A stretch of DNA of 64,000 nt from Styela clava (GCF_964204865.1 NC_135258.1:7989001-8053000); one strand, 5' to 3'. Positions 24,355-37,586 are shown, counted from the stretch's first letter. Numbers and translations are program-made. Notes: generated by a model from the sequence alone, not told the origin.

Positions 24355-24994
24355 TTTATTTGACTGTAGGCTACAACGGGGGTGGCCATAAGGTCGCGCA
24401 CCGAAGTCAAACTCACAATCGGCATCGAAACGTGTATTAGGCGACTCATTCTAATTTTATATAGTTGTCATGATCAATCACAGAAAACTGTGTCTCGGGA
24501 TCGAATATTTTTAAGGTTTTTGTATCTTTAAGATTTACCTTGATGTGCGATTTTATGATCACCCTGTACGTAGATGTTATAAACTATTTTACTTCTATAC
24601 TATTAAAAATCTGGCACGGCTGATTTCCTGATCTTAGTTTCCACAAATTTGGCAAATGGAGTGTATGTATTTTTCCACTTATACCAGGATAAACCCTTGG
24701 CGGATGTGCCTGTGTATAAACCATTCAAGTTAGCGTGGTGACAATAGTTGTACCACCAACCCCCTATGTACGATTCAGCGCAATTTTTTCCTGGGTCCTG
24801 GTCGTTTTCTTGATCCCTCGTCGAAAATTGGTTATTGTTATGGTGAGCCATCGAATCGCCTGTTAATATAAACAACATGATAAATTCAATGACTTGAGGA
24901 TGAGTGCAGTGCGATACATGTTGCTCGAATAAATCGTTATAATGAAGATTGAGGCAACTAAAATTTTGTTGCTGCACATACACACACTATATAC

Positions 24995-25265
24995 CAGGGG
25001 TGTCCAAACGTTTAGGTCTCGTGAGTCCTTTTCCCCTTCCGAAGTCTTTTAGCTCTCATGAATCCTCTGTTTATCATTCCATTATGTTAAACAAATTCAT
25101 GCTCCACAAGATGAAAACACCTTCAGAAATAACCTTAGCAAGCAACGAAAGTAGATAGAACGGGAAGCTTTCTTGTCAAGGCAAAAGTAAGATCAGTTTC
25201 GCGCCTAGCACTGTGGCGCCCTCTAAATGCGAGGCCCCATTGGGTTCCCCGGTTGGTAACCGCTT
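24995..25265. mobile_element. hAT-type MITE in intron 5 of M2
   Basis: Left end CAGGGGTGTCCAAACG; right end, in reverse complement, AAGCGGTTACCAACCG. It is flanked by CTATATAC and CTATATAA, an 8-bp target duplication with one mismatch. Orthologous insertions are in M3 and M4, while M1 and M6 have a plain AGTATATATA at the site. Confidence 0.7.
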
Positions 25266-25590
25266 CTATATAAATCGAAAAACAGAGTTATTGTCAATTT
25301 TTGATTATAAAAATTATTTTGAGCATTCCTGCATTTCCTGAATATCCGGTAACTGTTATTCGATAATTGTTTTCTGCTCCAGCAATTTGAAATTGTCTGA
25401 AAATTAGAATATTATTTGATATTTAATAATATATAAATATATAGGATATTTTAGATTATTTCCGGATGATTCTACTTGAAACAAATTTGCCATGAACGAT
25501 AACGATCAACAAACGAAAATGTGAAAAAATTTCTAAAACTTCAAATGCTACAACCAATTACTTTGTTACTTTTATGTCTAGAATTCAATA

Positions 25591-25796
25591 TACAGGTCGA
25601 CCAAGAAGTCTTCAAATTTTTCAAAATTGCAAAAGGAATTTATCGATACCATATATTGTTTTGGCCCTCACATGTATTAAACAAAGTAAAAATACCCAAA
25701 CATTTACTGATTAAAATGCAACATACCTGGTTTAAATATATTGAGAACTGTCTTCATAAAATTTGGGTTGTAAAAGGACTTTAAGTACACCCTGTA
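25591..25796. mobile_element. Tc1/mariner-like MITE in intron 4 of M2
   Basis: A 206-bp element with ends TACAGGTCGACCAAGAAGT and, in reverse complement, TACAGGGTGTACTTAAAGT, set between TA dinucleotides. The same insertion is in M3 and M4. An 87-codon open frame across it is fortuitous. Confidence 0.6.
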
Positions 25797-26338
25797 TATT
25801 CACACGTAATACTATTAGCAAACTTAAAATGGTAGTTCACTGAATAATCGACCGTTTTGTAAGCCTTTTTACGCTCTTTCATTTTATCAAACACTAAATA
25901 AAGTATACAAAATAATTGGCAGTGCGTAAAGGAAACTTCAATTACCCGTATTTTGCGATTAATTTATCGTTGTCTCTTGTTACAAAGTCGAATCGAATCT
26001 CATGAGGACCATTGGTGGATATTCTATGCATCGTCTCCAGTCCTGTGAAATATAAAGATATCAATAGTTAGTGTTTGGCCAACGTTTCTGAATCGCTGAA
26101 TCGTGTTTTTTCAAATTTGAGAGTCAATTCTAGTCAAGATGTTACGTCAAAGACAAAGTTAGGTAAGCCAGTTAGTTATTGGTTATCCCACATTTTTGAA
26201 CTTAAATCTTGAACAACGGAAGTTTTTTAAACGCCCGAGAACGGTATCGAATCAAATCACTGCATTCCCGAGTCACAAGCCAGGGTCATAATTTAAAAAA
26301 ATGAATTATTTGGAATCTGGTATATTTTGATGGTATTT

Positions 26339-26429
26339 GGGGTGGACCAGAAGTATAATGACAGTTTTGTAACTATTAATAATAATTAAAGTAATTCAAC
26401 ATCAATTGTAATCTACTTCTGGTCCACCC
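26339..26429. mobile_element. short foldback MITE in intron 3 of M2
   Basis: Perfect 15-bp inverted ends GGTGGACCAGAAGTA and TACTTCTGGTCCACC enclose about 60 bp rich in AATAATTAAAG. M1 and M5 show the uninterrupted intron at this point. Confidence 0.7.
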
Positions 26430-26834
26430 TTTATATATATATGATAGTCGGATAAACGAATCCGTATTAATAGAAAATTCGAGACAAAACGAGAAATAAC
26501 ATATTGCCTTGATATCCGCGACGCCATCCTCTGTATGACATTATACAAATTTGATTATATTTTAAATACCCAACGCAAAATTATGTTCATAATATTAAGT
26601 ATACCTAGCCAGAATTCTCGTTCTATGTGATCAAAACCTGTGACATAGTCATTCCAGTCACGATAAAAATCCTCGGATCCGTCAAGTCTTCTTTGTATTA
26701 TCTAAACATAAATGAGACAGGTTAATTAAAAAGGAGTTGCGATCGTCAAATTTTAGGGACAACTCAGATGTTTGTATTCTTTCCGTTTGTGTCATAAAAC
26801 GAGCATATGCAATAATATATTATATGGTGAAATT

Positions 26835-27010
26835 TTTTGCGTGGATTGTGACGCATTGGTCTGAAATCTACGGATAAGTGTTAGAACAACGCTTTCCATG
26901 ACACCTCTGATTACACTGCGTGGGTTCGCAGGTTTGAATCCTGTGGATGATTATATGCATAAGTAATCCTTAACTCCTCACCGCCGTATGGTGGTACGGG
27001 GGTACATGAG
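26835..27010 (+). repeat. tRNA-derived SINE-like remnant in intron 2 of M2
   Basis: GGTTTGAATCC (26931-26941) fits the RNA polymerase III B box, set in a T-arm-like hairpin GCAGG-TTTGAAT-CCTGT. An A-box-like GTGACGCATTGGTCTGA lies upstream. The 3' part (CTCACCGCCGTATGGTGGTA) recurs in intron 2 of every lectin copy, so the insertion predates the cluster. Confidence 0.4.
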
Positions 27011-27800
27011 GGTTATCAAAACTCTACTCACAATCCAACCGCCATCATCGGTTTCTTGATCACAATACACTTGGACACCTTGTATACTTTCATTGAACGG
27101 ATGAATCGCATAAGTTCCACTTGATATCACGTGATTCTTTACCGCTGCACAGTCCCGTGGAAACATCCATTCTAGAAAAAGTAATTGCACTTTTATTATG
27201 CTCCATGCCTGTTTAGATAATTTAAAAAAAAACATAGAAAATGTTTAAATAATAAACTTCCCAAGTCAAAGTATTGTTCTTTGTATCGTATCTAATAACT
27301 AAAAAAATTATTTTTATTTCGTTCTTCCCCATGCAAATAACAATTGCCTGAATGTACAAGCAACAAGTACAATTGTAATGCCGATTAGCTACTTGCAATT
27401 TTTCACTATACTAAACTATATAACAAGTAAATTAAAGTTTTCCAATGTATGCATTGGGACATTTTATAACTTACCATCCAACTCTTGAACTTGACGTTCA
27501 AGCTGTTCGTATCGTTCAACTAAATCTTCGCAGCAAGTACTTGGTGGCCCTGCTGGTTCTATCATTCCGCGAGGTCCTTCTGGGCCGCGCTCTCCAGGTG
27601 GCCCAGGACTTCCTCACAAGCTTCGTCCTCATTACATGAAAGATGACAAATTCCGAGACTAATATTTGCTTGAGTCTTACAAGCAAAGTATTGGAGAATA
27701 ATTAATGCCACCAAGAAAAATGACTTAGTATTGCCCGTCCACATCATGTCCTCTGATGAAATTCACGGGAATAAAATACCAAACGGCCCAGAATAATTGC

Positions 27801-27809
27801 TTTTATATA
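27801..27809 (-). promoter_or_regulatory. TATA box of lectin M2
   Basis: TATATAAAA on the minus strand, followed by GCAATTATTCTGGGCCGTTT and GGTATTTTATTC before the ATG. This block is shared by M2, M3, M4 and the relic at 9.9 kb. Confidence 0.6.
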
Positions 27810-30800
27810 CAACACATTGCATTGATGCCTCTGCGGTCAAATGGGTTTTAGTTGGCAGGTATGTCACGGCTGTAATGGTAGCAAAATGAAATTGATATGT
27901 CGCTTATAAACACATCACGCGAAAACCTATCTCTAGGTCATATTAAGTCAGCAGACTATTCATCGTATGCATCACATGTATTTAGCAAAGGATATTGTTC
28001 CGTGTTAAAAAGTGCAGCATAGCGATATCTAATCAAATTATGTCTTTTAAGGGTGTGAAGTATTGCGGTTATTCTTGCAATTTCATTAAGATCTATATAT
28101 CTCCAGATTCAAATAAAACTTGCTGGTGCTGGTGTTTCTGTATTGAATAATACAAACATTTCATTCTTAATTGACGTTTAATTTATTCATTCTCATGCAT
28201 AACAACATCTATAATATGTTTATATAACCCTTTTCTACAGACCGATTTTAGAATTGATATCGATTTAGAATCGAATATATTTAATCAAATCGTGTTGCCG
28301 CTGCGGTCATGCTTAGCCTTTGCATTCCCCATTTTCAAACACGGAACAGGATATTTTTGATTCTGTTTCAGCCTTGTCAGTGGCTTCAGGCATTGGTCAT
28401 AAGTGACAATACTTATTGATCTCTATGTGATGGTAATGCTAAATGAAAATATCATGCAAGTCGTTTATTGTTGTATTTACTTTTCCTAGTACAAGTAATT
28501 TCTATGTAGTAGCTTTTAGATAATACCACATATGGGAGGTACTAACCTAATAAAAAATTACAATATAACCATTGCCAATGATGTTGAAGATAAGTTTTTA
28601 ATCGTGATCGATGGTGTGAACTGAATAGCGACGTACAATCTCCCGTGATCACATTTTGCGTAAAAAGTTTGCTTGTGACAGTTCATTTTTAGCGTAAGAT
28701 GGGTTTAAAATAACCGAGTTCTATTATAACAATCATAAAACCATATATTGGGTAACGCTGGGACGACGCAATATAAATGTAGCAAGGTGCTAATTTTAAT
28801 GCTCATACACGTTATGCTTTATTTGTGACACATTGCAATAAAATAAGTTAGTGTGCCGAATCTCTTTTAAGTGGTACACTTCTGTGCACTCTTTATCTAA
28901 AATGTATACACTAAGAATAAATTTCGTACTCGCTTGTCAGATCGTCATTTGGACGACGTACTGTGGGGTAACGAAGTTGCCATTTGATTTTAACGCTTTA
29001 GCCATGACACAGAAACAGAATCATCCTCCACATCGATAATAAGTAAATAAAAACATGTATTGTTTGATAATATATTAAAAAAGGCCGCTTAGACGTCTCA
29101 TTGTGCCAGGTTTAGTGGGTGCGAGTGCTTCATAGTTTTTTGAAGTTGTTTCATGTGGAGATGGTTCGTAGGTAAAAATTGATGCGGTTCGCACGCCACC
29201 GGAAATGTGTATAGTTGACGCGCAAGTACATAAAGTTTGCCAACGACTGATCTATGGAGTGCAGGGGCAAAAGCATTTATTACGACCAGTCTTTGTTTGA
29301 GCATCTTTGCTCGTATAGTTTTGCTTTTACCTAGAATATGGTGAAATATGAAAGAGTTTGAAAGCCATATTTCATTTTCCCTGACATTGTTCCGATATAT
29401 AGCAATTTACGATTCGCTTCCGCTAAACTAATTGTGTTTGGTTACCTTATATGTTTTATACGTATAACAATATGCATATCAACCGATGGCATGATAATGT
29501 AGTAATTTGATCGTGCAAAAAGTTACAATATAAGAGTTAAAATAAATACAATAAATTTGCTTGGATGTGATGCAGGAACTTTAAACCGCCAAATGTGGCT
29601 GTTTCGATCCTTGCTCAGGTGCATTTAGTGCACAGTGACGCATTAACACAAAGGCACCAAGAAATTGGCAATAGTCAGGCTCATACTATCTCAATCAACC
29701 TTGTGTAGGAATTACCTCAGTGTGTACTTACTTACAACTTATTCGGAGTAATACAGTAAACTAATCTAAAAGATTATATTATTATTGTGCACCTTTCCAT
29801 AGATGCTTTCATTTGAATGCCCAAATTTTTCATAATGATCCACGAACCAATAACCATTAAACCGCTAAAATTAACTAATGTGTATGTATTCGATTTGAAA
29901 TCAGTGTATAGAAGCGATAAATATACTGTTGGCGATGCCACTCTGTGTGAGATCGTCCTGCTTAACGTGATCTCAATCGGTGCCACTTTGGTATGCGTTC
30001 AATCTCATATAAACATTCTCATGCAATTCGTTTCCTAACACTAATTAAAATCACTGAAATCGCACAACTGCTGAGATTGCATATCAAAGTAGCACCTTGT
30101 TGAGTAAATTAGATAAGATACTTTTGCCACGGATAACTTTTGGTTAGAAAATTATTGCAATTAAATTAATTTTGCTTTCATTCACTCGGTTGGTTGCAAT
30201 TAGAGAGACAGTTCTGATTTACTGAATAGACGTGGCTTACTCAAGAACGTAGCCAGTCCAATACTTGAGAGAGGGCAATTTTTTGTCTATAATGACGTAA
30301 TACGACGGTTACTCGTATCTTTTGCGAAAAAAAATTTAGATTAAAACAGCAACTGATATCTAGCAATATCTTGAAGAATCTCTCAGCAAACTTACTTTGG
30401 TGGCGAAGATTTCCAAGCTATATAAGCGCATGACGCCTTTTCGCCTCCACCACTTAGCAACGTCTATATGATCAACATTCATGTGAATATCCTCTATTCG
30501 CCCACCATTATGAGAAAGACGAATTATGGGGTTGAAGTTGATGATATATTTTAGGTGAGAAGACTCAAAACAAAGCATTAATAAGATGACAATAAAAATG
30601 CATGCAGATTATTACGGCTATTACTATTAGTCTGATATAATTTCACGATAGGCAAACATGATAATCTTGACACACATAAAAACATGTATCAGGCAAAACT
30701 TGAAATTTTAATGGACTAATGAGAAAGTATCTATTTGACTGTAGGCTACTATACAGGGATGGCCATAATGTCGCGCACAAGAACAAAACTCACAATCTAT

Positions 30801-30969
30801 GTTTAAACGTGTACGTCAATAGCCAACTCAGTTTAATTTGGATTGTTATCATGATGAATCAGAGACGACTGTCTCAGAATCGAATAATTTCAAAGTTTTT
30901 GTATCTTTGAGATTTACCTTAATGTGCGACTTTATGATTACCCTGTACGTAGATGTTACTTCTATACTA
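27810..30969. other. intergenic between M2 and M3
   Basis: No protein gene is supported. The region is the upstream flank of M2 (to about 29.45 kb) followed by the downstream flank of M3. A 68-codon minus-strand frame at 29304-29098 (MLKQRLVVINAFAPALHRSVVGKL...) is kept in a related form at 42740-42543, and traces occur at 8.54 and about 54.9 kb. It is more likely an old repeat than a gene. The M3 position matching AATAAA in the other units reads AATAGA. Confidence 0.45.
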
Positions 30970-33900
30970 TTAAAAATCTGGGACGGCTGATTTCCTGATC
31001 TTAATTTCCACAAATTTGGCAAATGGAGTGTATGTATTTTTCCACTTATACCAGGATAAACCCTCGGCGGATGTGCCTGTGTATAAACCATTCAAGTTAG
31101 CGTGGTGACAATAGTTGTACCACCAACCCCCTATGTACGATTCAGCGCAATTTTTCCCTGGGTCCTGGTCGTTTTCTTGATCCTTTGTCGAAAATTGGTT
31201 ATTGTTATGGTGCGCCATCGAATCGCCTGTTAATATAAACAATATGATAAATTCAATGACTCAAGAACAAGTGCAGTGCGATACATGTTGCTCGAATAAT
31301 TCGTTATAAGAGATGAAGATTGAGGCAACTAAAATTTTGTTGCTGCACATACACATACTATATATACAAGGGGTTTTCAAACGTTTAGGGCTCGTGAGTA
31401 CTTTCCCGCTTCCGGAGTATTTTAACTCTCATGAATCCTCTGTTTATCATTCCATTAAGTTAAACAAATTCATGCTCAACAAGATGAAACCACCTTCAGA
31501 AATAACCTTATCAAGCAACGAAACTAGGTAGAACGGGAAGCTTTCTTGTCAGGGCAGAAGTAAGATCAGTTTCGCGCCTAGCACTGCGGCGCCCTCTAAA
31601 TGCAAGGCCCCATTAGGTTCCCCGGTTGGTAACCGCTGCTATATAAATCGAAAAACAGCGTTATTGTCAATTGTTGATTATAAAAATCATTTTGAGCATA
31701 CCTGCGTTTCCTGAATATCCGGTAATTTTTATTCGATAATTGTCTTCCGCTCCAGCAATTTGAAAATGTCTGAAAATTAGAATATTATTTGATATTTAAT
31801 AATATATAAATGTATAGGATATTTTAGGTTATTTCATGATGATTCTACTTGAAACAAATTTGCCATGAACAATAACGATCAACAAACGAAAATTTGAAAA
31901 AATTTCTAAAACTTCAAATGCTACAACCAATTACCCTGTTACTTTTATGTCTAGAATTCAAATATACAGGGCGACCAAGAAGTCTTCAAATTTTTCAAAA
32001 TTGCAAAAGGAATTTATCGATACCATATATTGTTTTGGCCCTCACATGTATTAAATAAAGTAAAAATACCCAAACAATTACTGATTAAAATACAACAAAC
32101 CTGGTTTAAATATTTTGAGAACTGAATTCATAAAATATAAGTTGTAAAAGAACTTTAAGCACACCCTGTATATTTACACGTAATACCATTAGCAAACTTA
32201 AAATGGTAGTTCACTGAATAATCGACCGTTTTGTAAGTCTTTTTACGCTCTTTCATTTTATCAAAAACTAAATAAAGTATACAAAATATCTGGCAGTGCG
32301 TAAAGGAAATTTCAATTACCCGTATTTTGCAAATAATTTTTTGTTGTCTTTCGTTATAAAGTCGAATCGAATCTCATGAGGACCATTGGTGGATATTCTA
32401 TGCATCGTCTCCAGTCCTGTGAAATATAAAGATATCAATAGTTAGTGTTGGCTGAATCGTGTTTTTTCAACTTTGAGAGTCAATTCTAGTCAAGATGTTA
32501 CGTCAGAGACAAAGTTAGGTGAGCCAGTTAGCTATTGGTTATCCCACATTTCTGAACTTAAATCTCGGACCACGGAAGTTTTTCAAACGCCCGAAAACGG
32601 TATCGAATCAAGTCACTGCATTCCCGTGTCACAAACCAGGGTCGTAATTTGAAAAATAAATTATTTGGAATCTGGTATATTTTATGGTATTTGGGGTGGA
32701 CCAAAGTAGAATGACAGTTTTGTAACTATTAATAATAATTAAAGTAATTTAACATCAATTGTAATCTACTTCTGGTCCACCCTATATATATATATGATAG
32801 TCGGATAAACGAATGCGTATTAATAGAAAATTCGAGACAAGACGAGAAATAACATATTGCCTTGATATCCGCGACACCATCCTCTGTATGACATTATATA
32901 AATTTGATTAAATTTTAAATAACCAACGCATAATTAGGTTCATAATATTAGGTATACCTAGCCAGAATTCTCGTTCTATGTGACCAAAACCTGTGACATA
33001 GTCATTCCAGTCACGATAAAAATCTTCCGATCCGTCAAGTCTTCTTTGTATTACCTTAAAAAAAGAATGTGACAGGTTAATTAAAATGAGTTGCTATCGT
33101 CAAACTTTAGGGACAACTATTCTACTCAGATGTTTGTATTCTTTCCTTTTGTGTCATAAAACGAGCATATGGAATAATATATATTATATGTTTAATTTTT
33201 TTGCGCGGATTGTGACGCATTGGTCTGAAATATACGGCTAGTGTTAGGGCGACGCTTTCCATCGCATCTCTGATTACACTGCGTGGGTTCGCAGGTTTGA
33301 ATCCTGTGGGTGATTATATGCATAAGAATTGCTTAATTCCTCACCGCCGTATGGTGGTACGGGGGTACATGAGGGTTATCAAAACTCTACTCACAATCCA
33401 ACCGCCACCATCGGTTACTTGATCACAATACACTTGGACTCCCTGTTTACTTTCATTGAACGGATGAATCGCATAATTTCCACTTGATATCACGTGATTC
33501 TCTACCGCTGCACAGTCCCGTGGAAACATCCATTCTAGAAAAAGTAATTGCACTTTTATTATGCTCCATGCCTGTTCAGATAATTTAAAAAAAATAGAAA
33601 TTATTGGGAAATTATCTTTACATGTTATCAAGCTATGTTACGAGTATAATAAACTTCCCAAGTCAAAGTATTGTTCTTTGTATCCTATCTAATAACCAAA
33701 AAAATTATATTTATTTCGTTTTTTCCTATGCAAATACCAATTGCCCGAAGGAACAAGCAACAAGTACAATTGCAATGACGATTAGCTACTTGCAATTTAT
33801 CGTTCAGAAAATTCACTATACCAAACTATATAACAAGTAAATTAAAGTTTCCCAATGTATGCATTGGAACATTTTATAACTTACCATCCAACTCTTGAAC

Positions 33901-34161
33901 TTGACGTTCAAGCTGTTCGTATCGTTCAACTAAATCTTCGCAGCAAGTACTTGGTGGCCCTGCTGGTCCTATCATTCCACGAGGTCCTTCTGGGCCGCGC
34001 TCTCCAGGTGGTCCAGGAGGCCCTTCCTTACAAGGTACTTCCTCATTACATGAAAGATGACAAATTCCGAGACTAATACTTGCTTGAGACTTACAAGCAA
34101 AGTATTGGAGAATAATTAATGTCACCAAGAAAAATGACTTAGTATTGCCCGTCCACATCAT
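30970..34161 (-). CDS. ficolin-like secreted lectin M3 (collagen + fibrinogen domain)
   Basis: Exons in transcription order: 34161-33885, 33534-33395, 33054-32958, 32416-32320, 31769-31702, 31226-30970. They give 311 residues with all junctions GT/AG. Signal peptide [21 protein letters not shown]; linker [11 protein letters not shown]; eight collagen triplets ([19 protein letters not shown]...); then [21 protein letters not shown], a coiled coil with paired Cys. The FBG domain (about 93-311) starts [10 protein letters not shown]. The calcium-site region is [10 protein letters not shown] (D242 area) and the pocket segment [20 protein letters not shown] (C266-H267). The C terminus is [12 protein letters not shown], longer than the RRD ending of M1, M5, M6 and the plus-strand units. 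Predicted role: secreted oligomeric pattern-recognition lectin. The protein differs from M4 at three positions by eye: S to P in the linker, E to K in the first FBG exon, and E to G in the fifth exon. Confidence 0.88.
31367..31638. mobile_element. hAT-type MITE in intron 5 of M3
   Basis: Orthologue of 24995-25265. The left end is decayed to CAAGGGGTTTTCAAACG; the right end in reverse complement is CAGCGGTTACCAACCG. Confidence 0.65.
31965..32170. mobile_element. Tc1/mariner-like MITE in intron 4 of M3
   Basis: 206 bp; ends TACAGGGCGACCAAGAAGT and, in reverse complement, TACAGGGTGTGCTTAAAGT. Orthologue of 25591-25796. Confidence 0.6.
32693..32783. mobile_element. short foldback MITE in intron 3 of M3
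   Basis: Left end GGGGTGGACCAAAGTAGA has lost bases relative to the right end TACTTCTGGTCCACCC. Orthologue of 26339-26429. Confidence 0.65.
33195..33375 (+). repeat. tRNA-derived SINE-like remnant in intron 2 of M3
   Basis: B-box-like GGTTTGAATCC at 33293-33303 within GCAGG-TTTGAAT-CCTGT. Same insertion as in M2 and M4. Confidence 0.4.
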
Positions 34162-34214
34162 GTCCTCTGTTGAATTTCACGGGAATAAAATACCAAACGG
34201 CCCAGAATAATTGC

Positions 34215-34223
34215 TTTTATATA
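34215..34223 (-). promoter_or_regulatory. TATA box of lectin M3
   Basis: TATATAAAA followed by GCAATTATTCTGGGCCGTTT, 54 bases upstream of the ATG. Confidence 0.6.
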
Positions 34224-37200
34224 CAACACATTGTATTGGTGCCTCTGCGGTTAAATGAGTCTTAGTAGGCAGTTATGTCACGGCTGTAATGGTAGCAGAA
34301 TGACATGGATATGTCGCTATAAAACACATACACGCGAAAACCTATCTCTAGATCATATTAATTCAACAGGCTATTCACCGTATGCATCACATGTATATAG
34401 CATAAGATCTTGTTTCGTGTTAAAAAGTGCAGCATAGTGATATTTAATCAAATTAGGTCTTTTTAGGGTGTGAAGTATTGCGGTTATTCTTGCAATCTCA
34501 TTAAGACCTATATATCTCCCGATTCAATTAGAACTTGCTGGTGCTGGTGTTTCTGTTTTGAATAATACAAACATTTCATTCTTAATTGACGTTTAATTTA
34601 TTCATTCTCATGCATAACAACATCTATAATATGTTTATCCCCCACAAATATTTTAAAAGTTAGATTTAAGGGGCATCAATATTAGGAATTCGACCTGGGC
34701 AGCAGAACAGTTTGACAAGCCCCTGTCTATAATCCTTTCTACAGACCGATTTTAGAATTGATATCGATTTAGAATCGAATATATTTAATCAAATCGTGTT
34801 GCCGATGCGATGATGCCGAAGAAAAGTTTTTAATCATGATGGACGGTGTGAAATCAATAGCGACGTACTACTCCCGTGACCACAATTTTACGTAAAAATG
34901 TTTGCTTATGACACTTTATTTTTAGCGTATGATGGGTTTAAAATAACCAAGCTCAATTATGATAATCATACAACCACATATTTGGTAACACTGGGGCGAC
35001 GCAATATAGATGTAGCAAAGTGCTTATTCAAATACAAATACACGTTATGCTTTATTTGTGACACATTGCAATAAATTAAGTTAGTGTGCCGAATCTCTTT
35101 TATGTGGTACACTTCTGTGCACTCTATCGACGTGGCATATCTCGGCTGTATATACACTCGTTTGAGAAGCTTTAGACTCAGGGATAGTGAACCTGCGGCC
35201 CGCGAACTAATTTGTTACTGTCCACGAACGATCCGAAATTTACGCATAAAACAAAAATTAGTTCTTAATATATTATTGGCTCCACACGGATTTATTTGAT
35301 TACAAGTGATTCTGTACGGCACTTGTTTAGTGGTAAGTAGCGTCAGTTGTATGTCGCTTTTTGATAAACTTCTTTTGTAATTATAATTTAAGTCTAGTTT
35401 GATTTTTAAAATTTGAAAATATCTGGAATACGGAGGGAGGTTTGCCACGAGAGTCAAACATTCCAAAGTTCTTGGACCAAAATTATTTTTCTACTTGCGC
35501 CGTTTAAAACCAGTTTGCTTGATACACCAAGTAGGCATCGCAGTTATTGAGGGATTTAATGTAAAATAACAATACAAAACGTGACATGGCAAATAAGAAA
35601 TTCGATCTCGAGACCCGGGGTTGCGCCACTGCTCGTTTGTGCGACAGTGCAAAACGTGTAATGTGCTCGTTTCGAAGCACATATTGCTGTGAGCAGCTTT
35701 ATCTGAAATGTATTACAATGAGAATAAATTTTGTCTTCGCTTGTCAGGTCGTCATTTGGACCACTTACTGTGAGGCAACGAAGTTGCCATTTGATTTTAA
35801 CGCTTTAGCCTTGACACAAAAAATCAGTATCATCCTCCACATCGATAAAAAGTAAATAAAAACATGTATTGTTTGATAATATATTAAAAAAGGTCACATA
35901 GACTTCTCATTGTGCTAGGCTTTTACCACAGCAATAGAGGGTGAGAGTGCGTCATAGTTTTATTTTATTTCCTTTCCCCTGACATTGTTCCGATATATAG
36001 CAATTTACGATTCGCTTCCGCTAAACTAATTGTGTTTGGTTACCTTATATATTTTATACGTATAACAATATTCATATCAACCGATGGCATGATAATGTAT
36101 TAATTTGGTCGTGCAAAAAGTTACAATATAAGAGTTAAAATAAATACAATAAATTTGCTTTGATATGATGCAGGAACTTTAAACCGCCAAATGTGGCTGT
36201 TTCGATCCTTGCTCAAGTGCATTTAGTGCACAGTGACGCATTAACACAAAGGCACCAAGAAATTGGCAATAGTCAGGCTCATACTATCTCAATCAACCTT
36301 TAGTAGAAATTTCCTCAGTGTGTTCTTACTCACAACTTGTTCAGAGTAATACAGTAAACTAATCTAAAAGAATATAATATTTTTGTGCACCTTTCCATAG
36401 ATGCTTTCATTTGAATACCCAAATTTTTCAAAATGATCCACGAACCAATAACCAATAAACCGTTAAAATCCACTAATGTGTCTGTATTCGATTTGGATTC
36501 AGTCTATGGAAGCGATAAATATACTGTTGGGGCTGCCACTTTGTGTGAGATCGACCTGCTTAACGGGATCTCAATCGGTGCCACTTTGGTATGCGTTCAA
36601 TCTCATAAAAACATTCTCATGCAATTCGGTTCCTAACACTAACTAAAATTACTGAAATCGTACAACCGCTGAGATTGCATATCAAAGTAGCACCTTGTTG
36701 AGTAAATTAGATAAGATACCTTTTGCCACGGATATCTTTTAGTTAAAACATTATTGCAATTCAACCGTGGAGAATTTTTTTTACTTTCTTTCACTCGGTG
36801 GTTGCAATCAGAGAGACAGTTCTAATTTACTGAATAGACGGGGCAATTTCAAGACCGTATTCAGTCCAATATTTGTGAGGGGGCAATTATTTTTTCTATA
36901 ATGACGTAATACGACGCTTACTCGTACCTTTTGCGACGAAAAAGTTTAGATAAAAACAGCAACTGATATCTAAGCAATATCTTGAAGAATCTCTCAACAG
37001 ACTTACTTTGATGTCGAAGATTTCCAAGCTATATAAGCGCATGACCCCTTTTTCGCCCCCACCACTTAGCAACGCCTATATGATCAACATTGATGTGAAT
37101 CTCATCTATTCGCCCACCATTATTAAAAAGACGAATTATGTGGTTGAAGTTGATGATATATTTTAGGTAAGAAGACTCAAAACAAAGCAACTTTAATAAG

Positions 37201-37586
37201 ATGACAATAAAAATGCATGCAGATTATTACGGCTATTACTATTAGTCTGATATTATTTCACGATAGGCAAACATGATAATCTTGACACACATAAAAACAT
37301 GTATCAGGCAAAACTTGAAATTTTAATGGACTAATGAGAAAGTATCTATTTGACTGTAGGCTACTATACAGGGATGGCCATAATGTCGCGCACAAGAACA
37401 AAACTTACAATCTATGTTTAAACGTGTACGTCAATAGCCAACTCAGTTTAATTTGGATTGTTATCATGATGAATCAGAAACGACTGTGTCTCAGAATCGA
37501 ATAAGTTCAAAGTTTTTGTATCTTTGAGATTTACCTTAATGTGCGACTTTATGATTACCCTGTACGTAGATGTTACTTCTATACTA
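34224..37586. other. intergenic between M3 and M4
   Basis: Upstream flank of M3 then downstream flank of M4; no gene is supported. At 35,169 a hAT-like end, CAGGGATAGTGAACCTGCGG followed by CCCGCG, begins a stretch shared with 41.79 kb. Its partner end is probably GGGTTGCGCCACTG near 35.62 kb, but no target duplication was found. The segment carrying the MLKQR-type frame in the neighbouring units is deleted here near 35.95 kb. Confidence 0.45.

Larger units (their letters stand above)
24603..27747 (-). pseudogene. ficolin-like lectin M2, disrupted by frameshift and splice-donor loss
   Basis: All six exons can be placed: 27747 to about 27500, 27171-27032, 26701-26605, 26042-25946, 25396-25329, 24859-24603. 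Two lesions stand out. First, compared with M3 a 4-bp deletion between 27608 and 27609 shifts the frame at the start of the collagen triplets and leads to a stop at 27564-27562, giving a 61-residue product. Second, the donor of intron 5 reads GCAG|GAATGC instead of GCAG|GTATGC (25328-25327), so the last exon cannot be joined normally. The other exons remain open ([53 protein letters not shown]), so inactivation seems recent. The TATA box and AATAAA are intact, and transcription is possible. A sequencing error could explain either lesion alone, but hardly both. Confidence 0.8.

Noticed and set aside
25521-25784. 87-codon frame in intron 4 of M2
   Set aside because: It lies almost wholly within the 206-bp TA-flanked MITE and is interrupted in the M3 and M4 copies.
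26921-26950. Possible functional tRNA gene because of the B-box-like GGTTTGAATCC
   Set aside because: No acceptor stem or anticodon arm can be folded at the right distances; repeated in all lectin introns, so a SINE remnant fits better.
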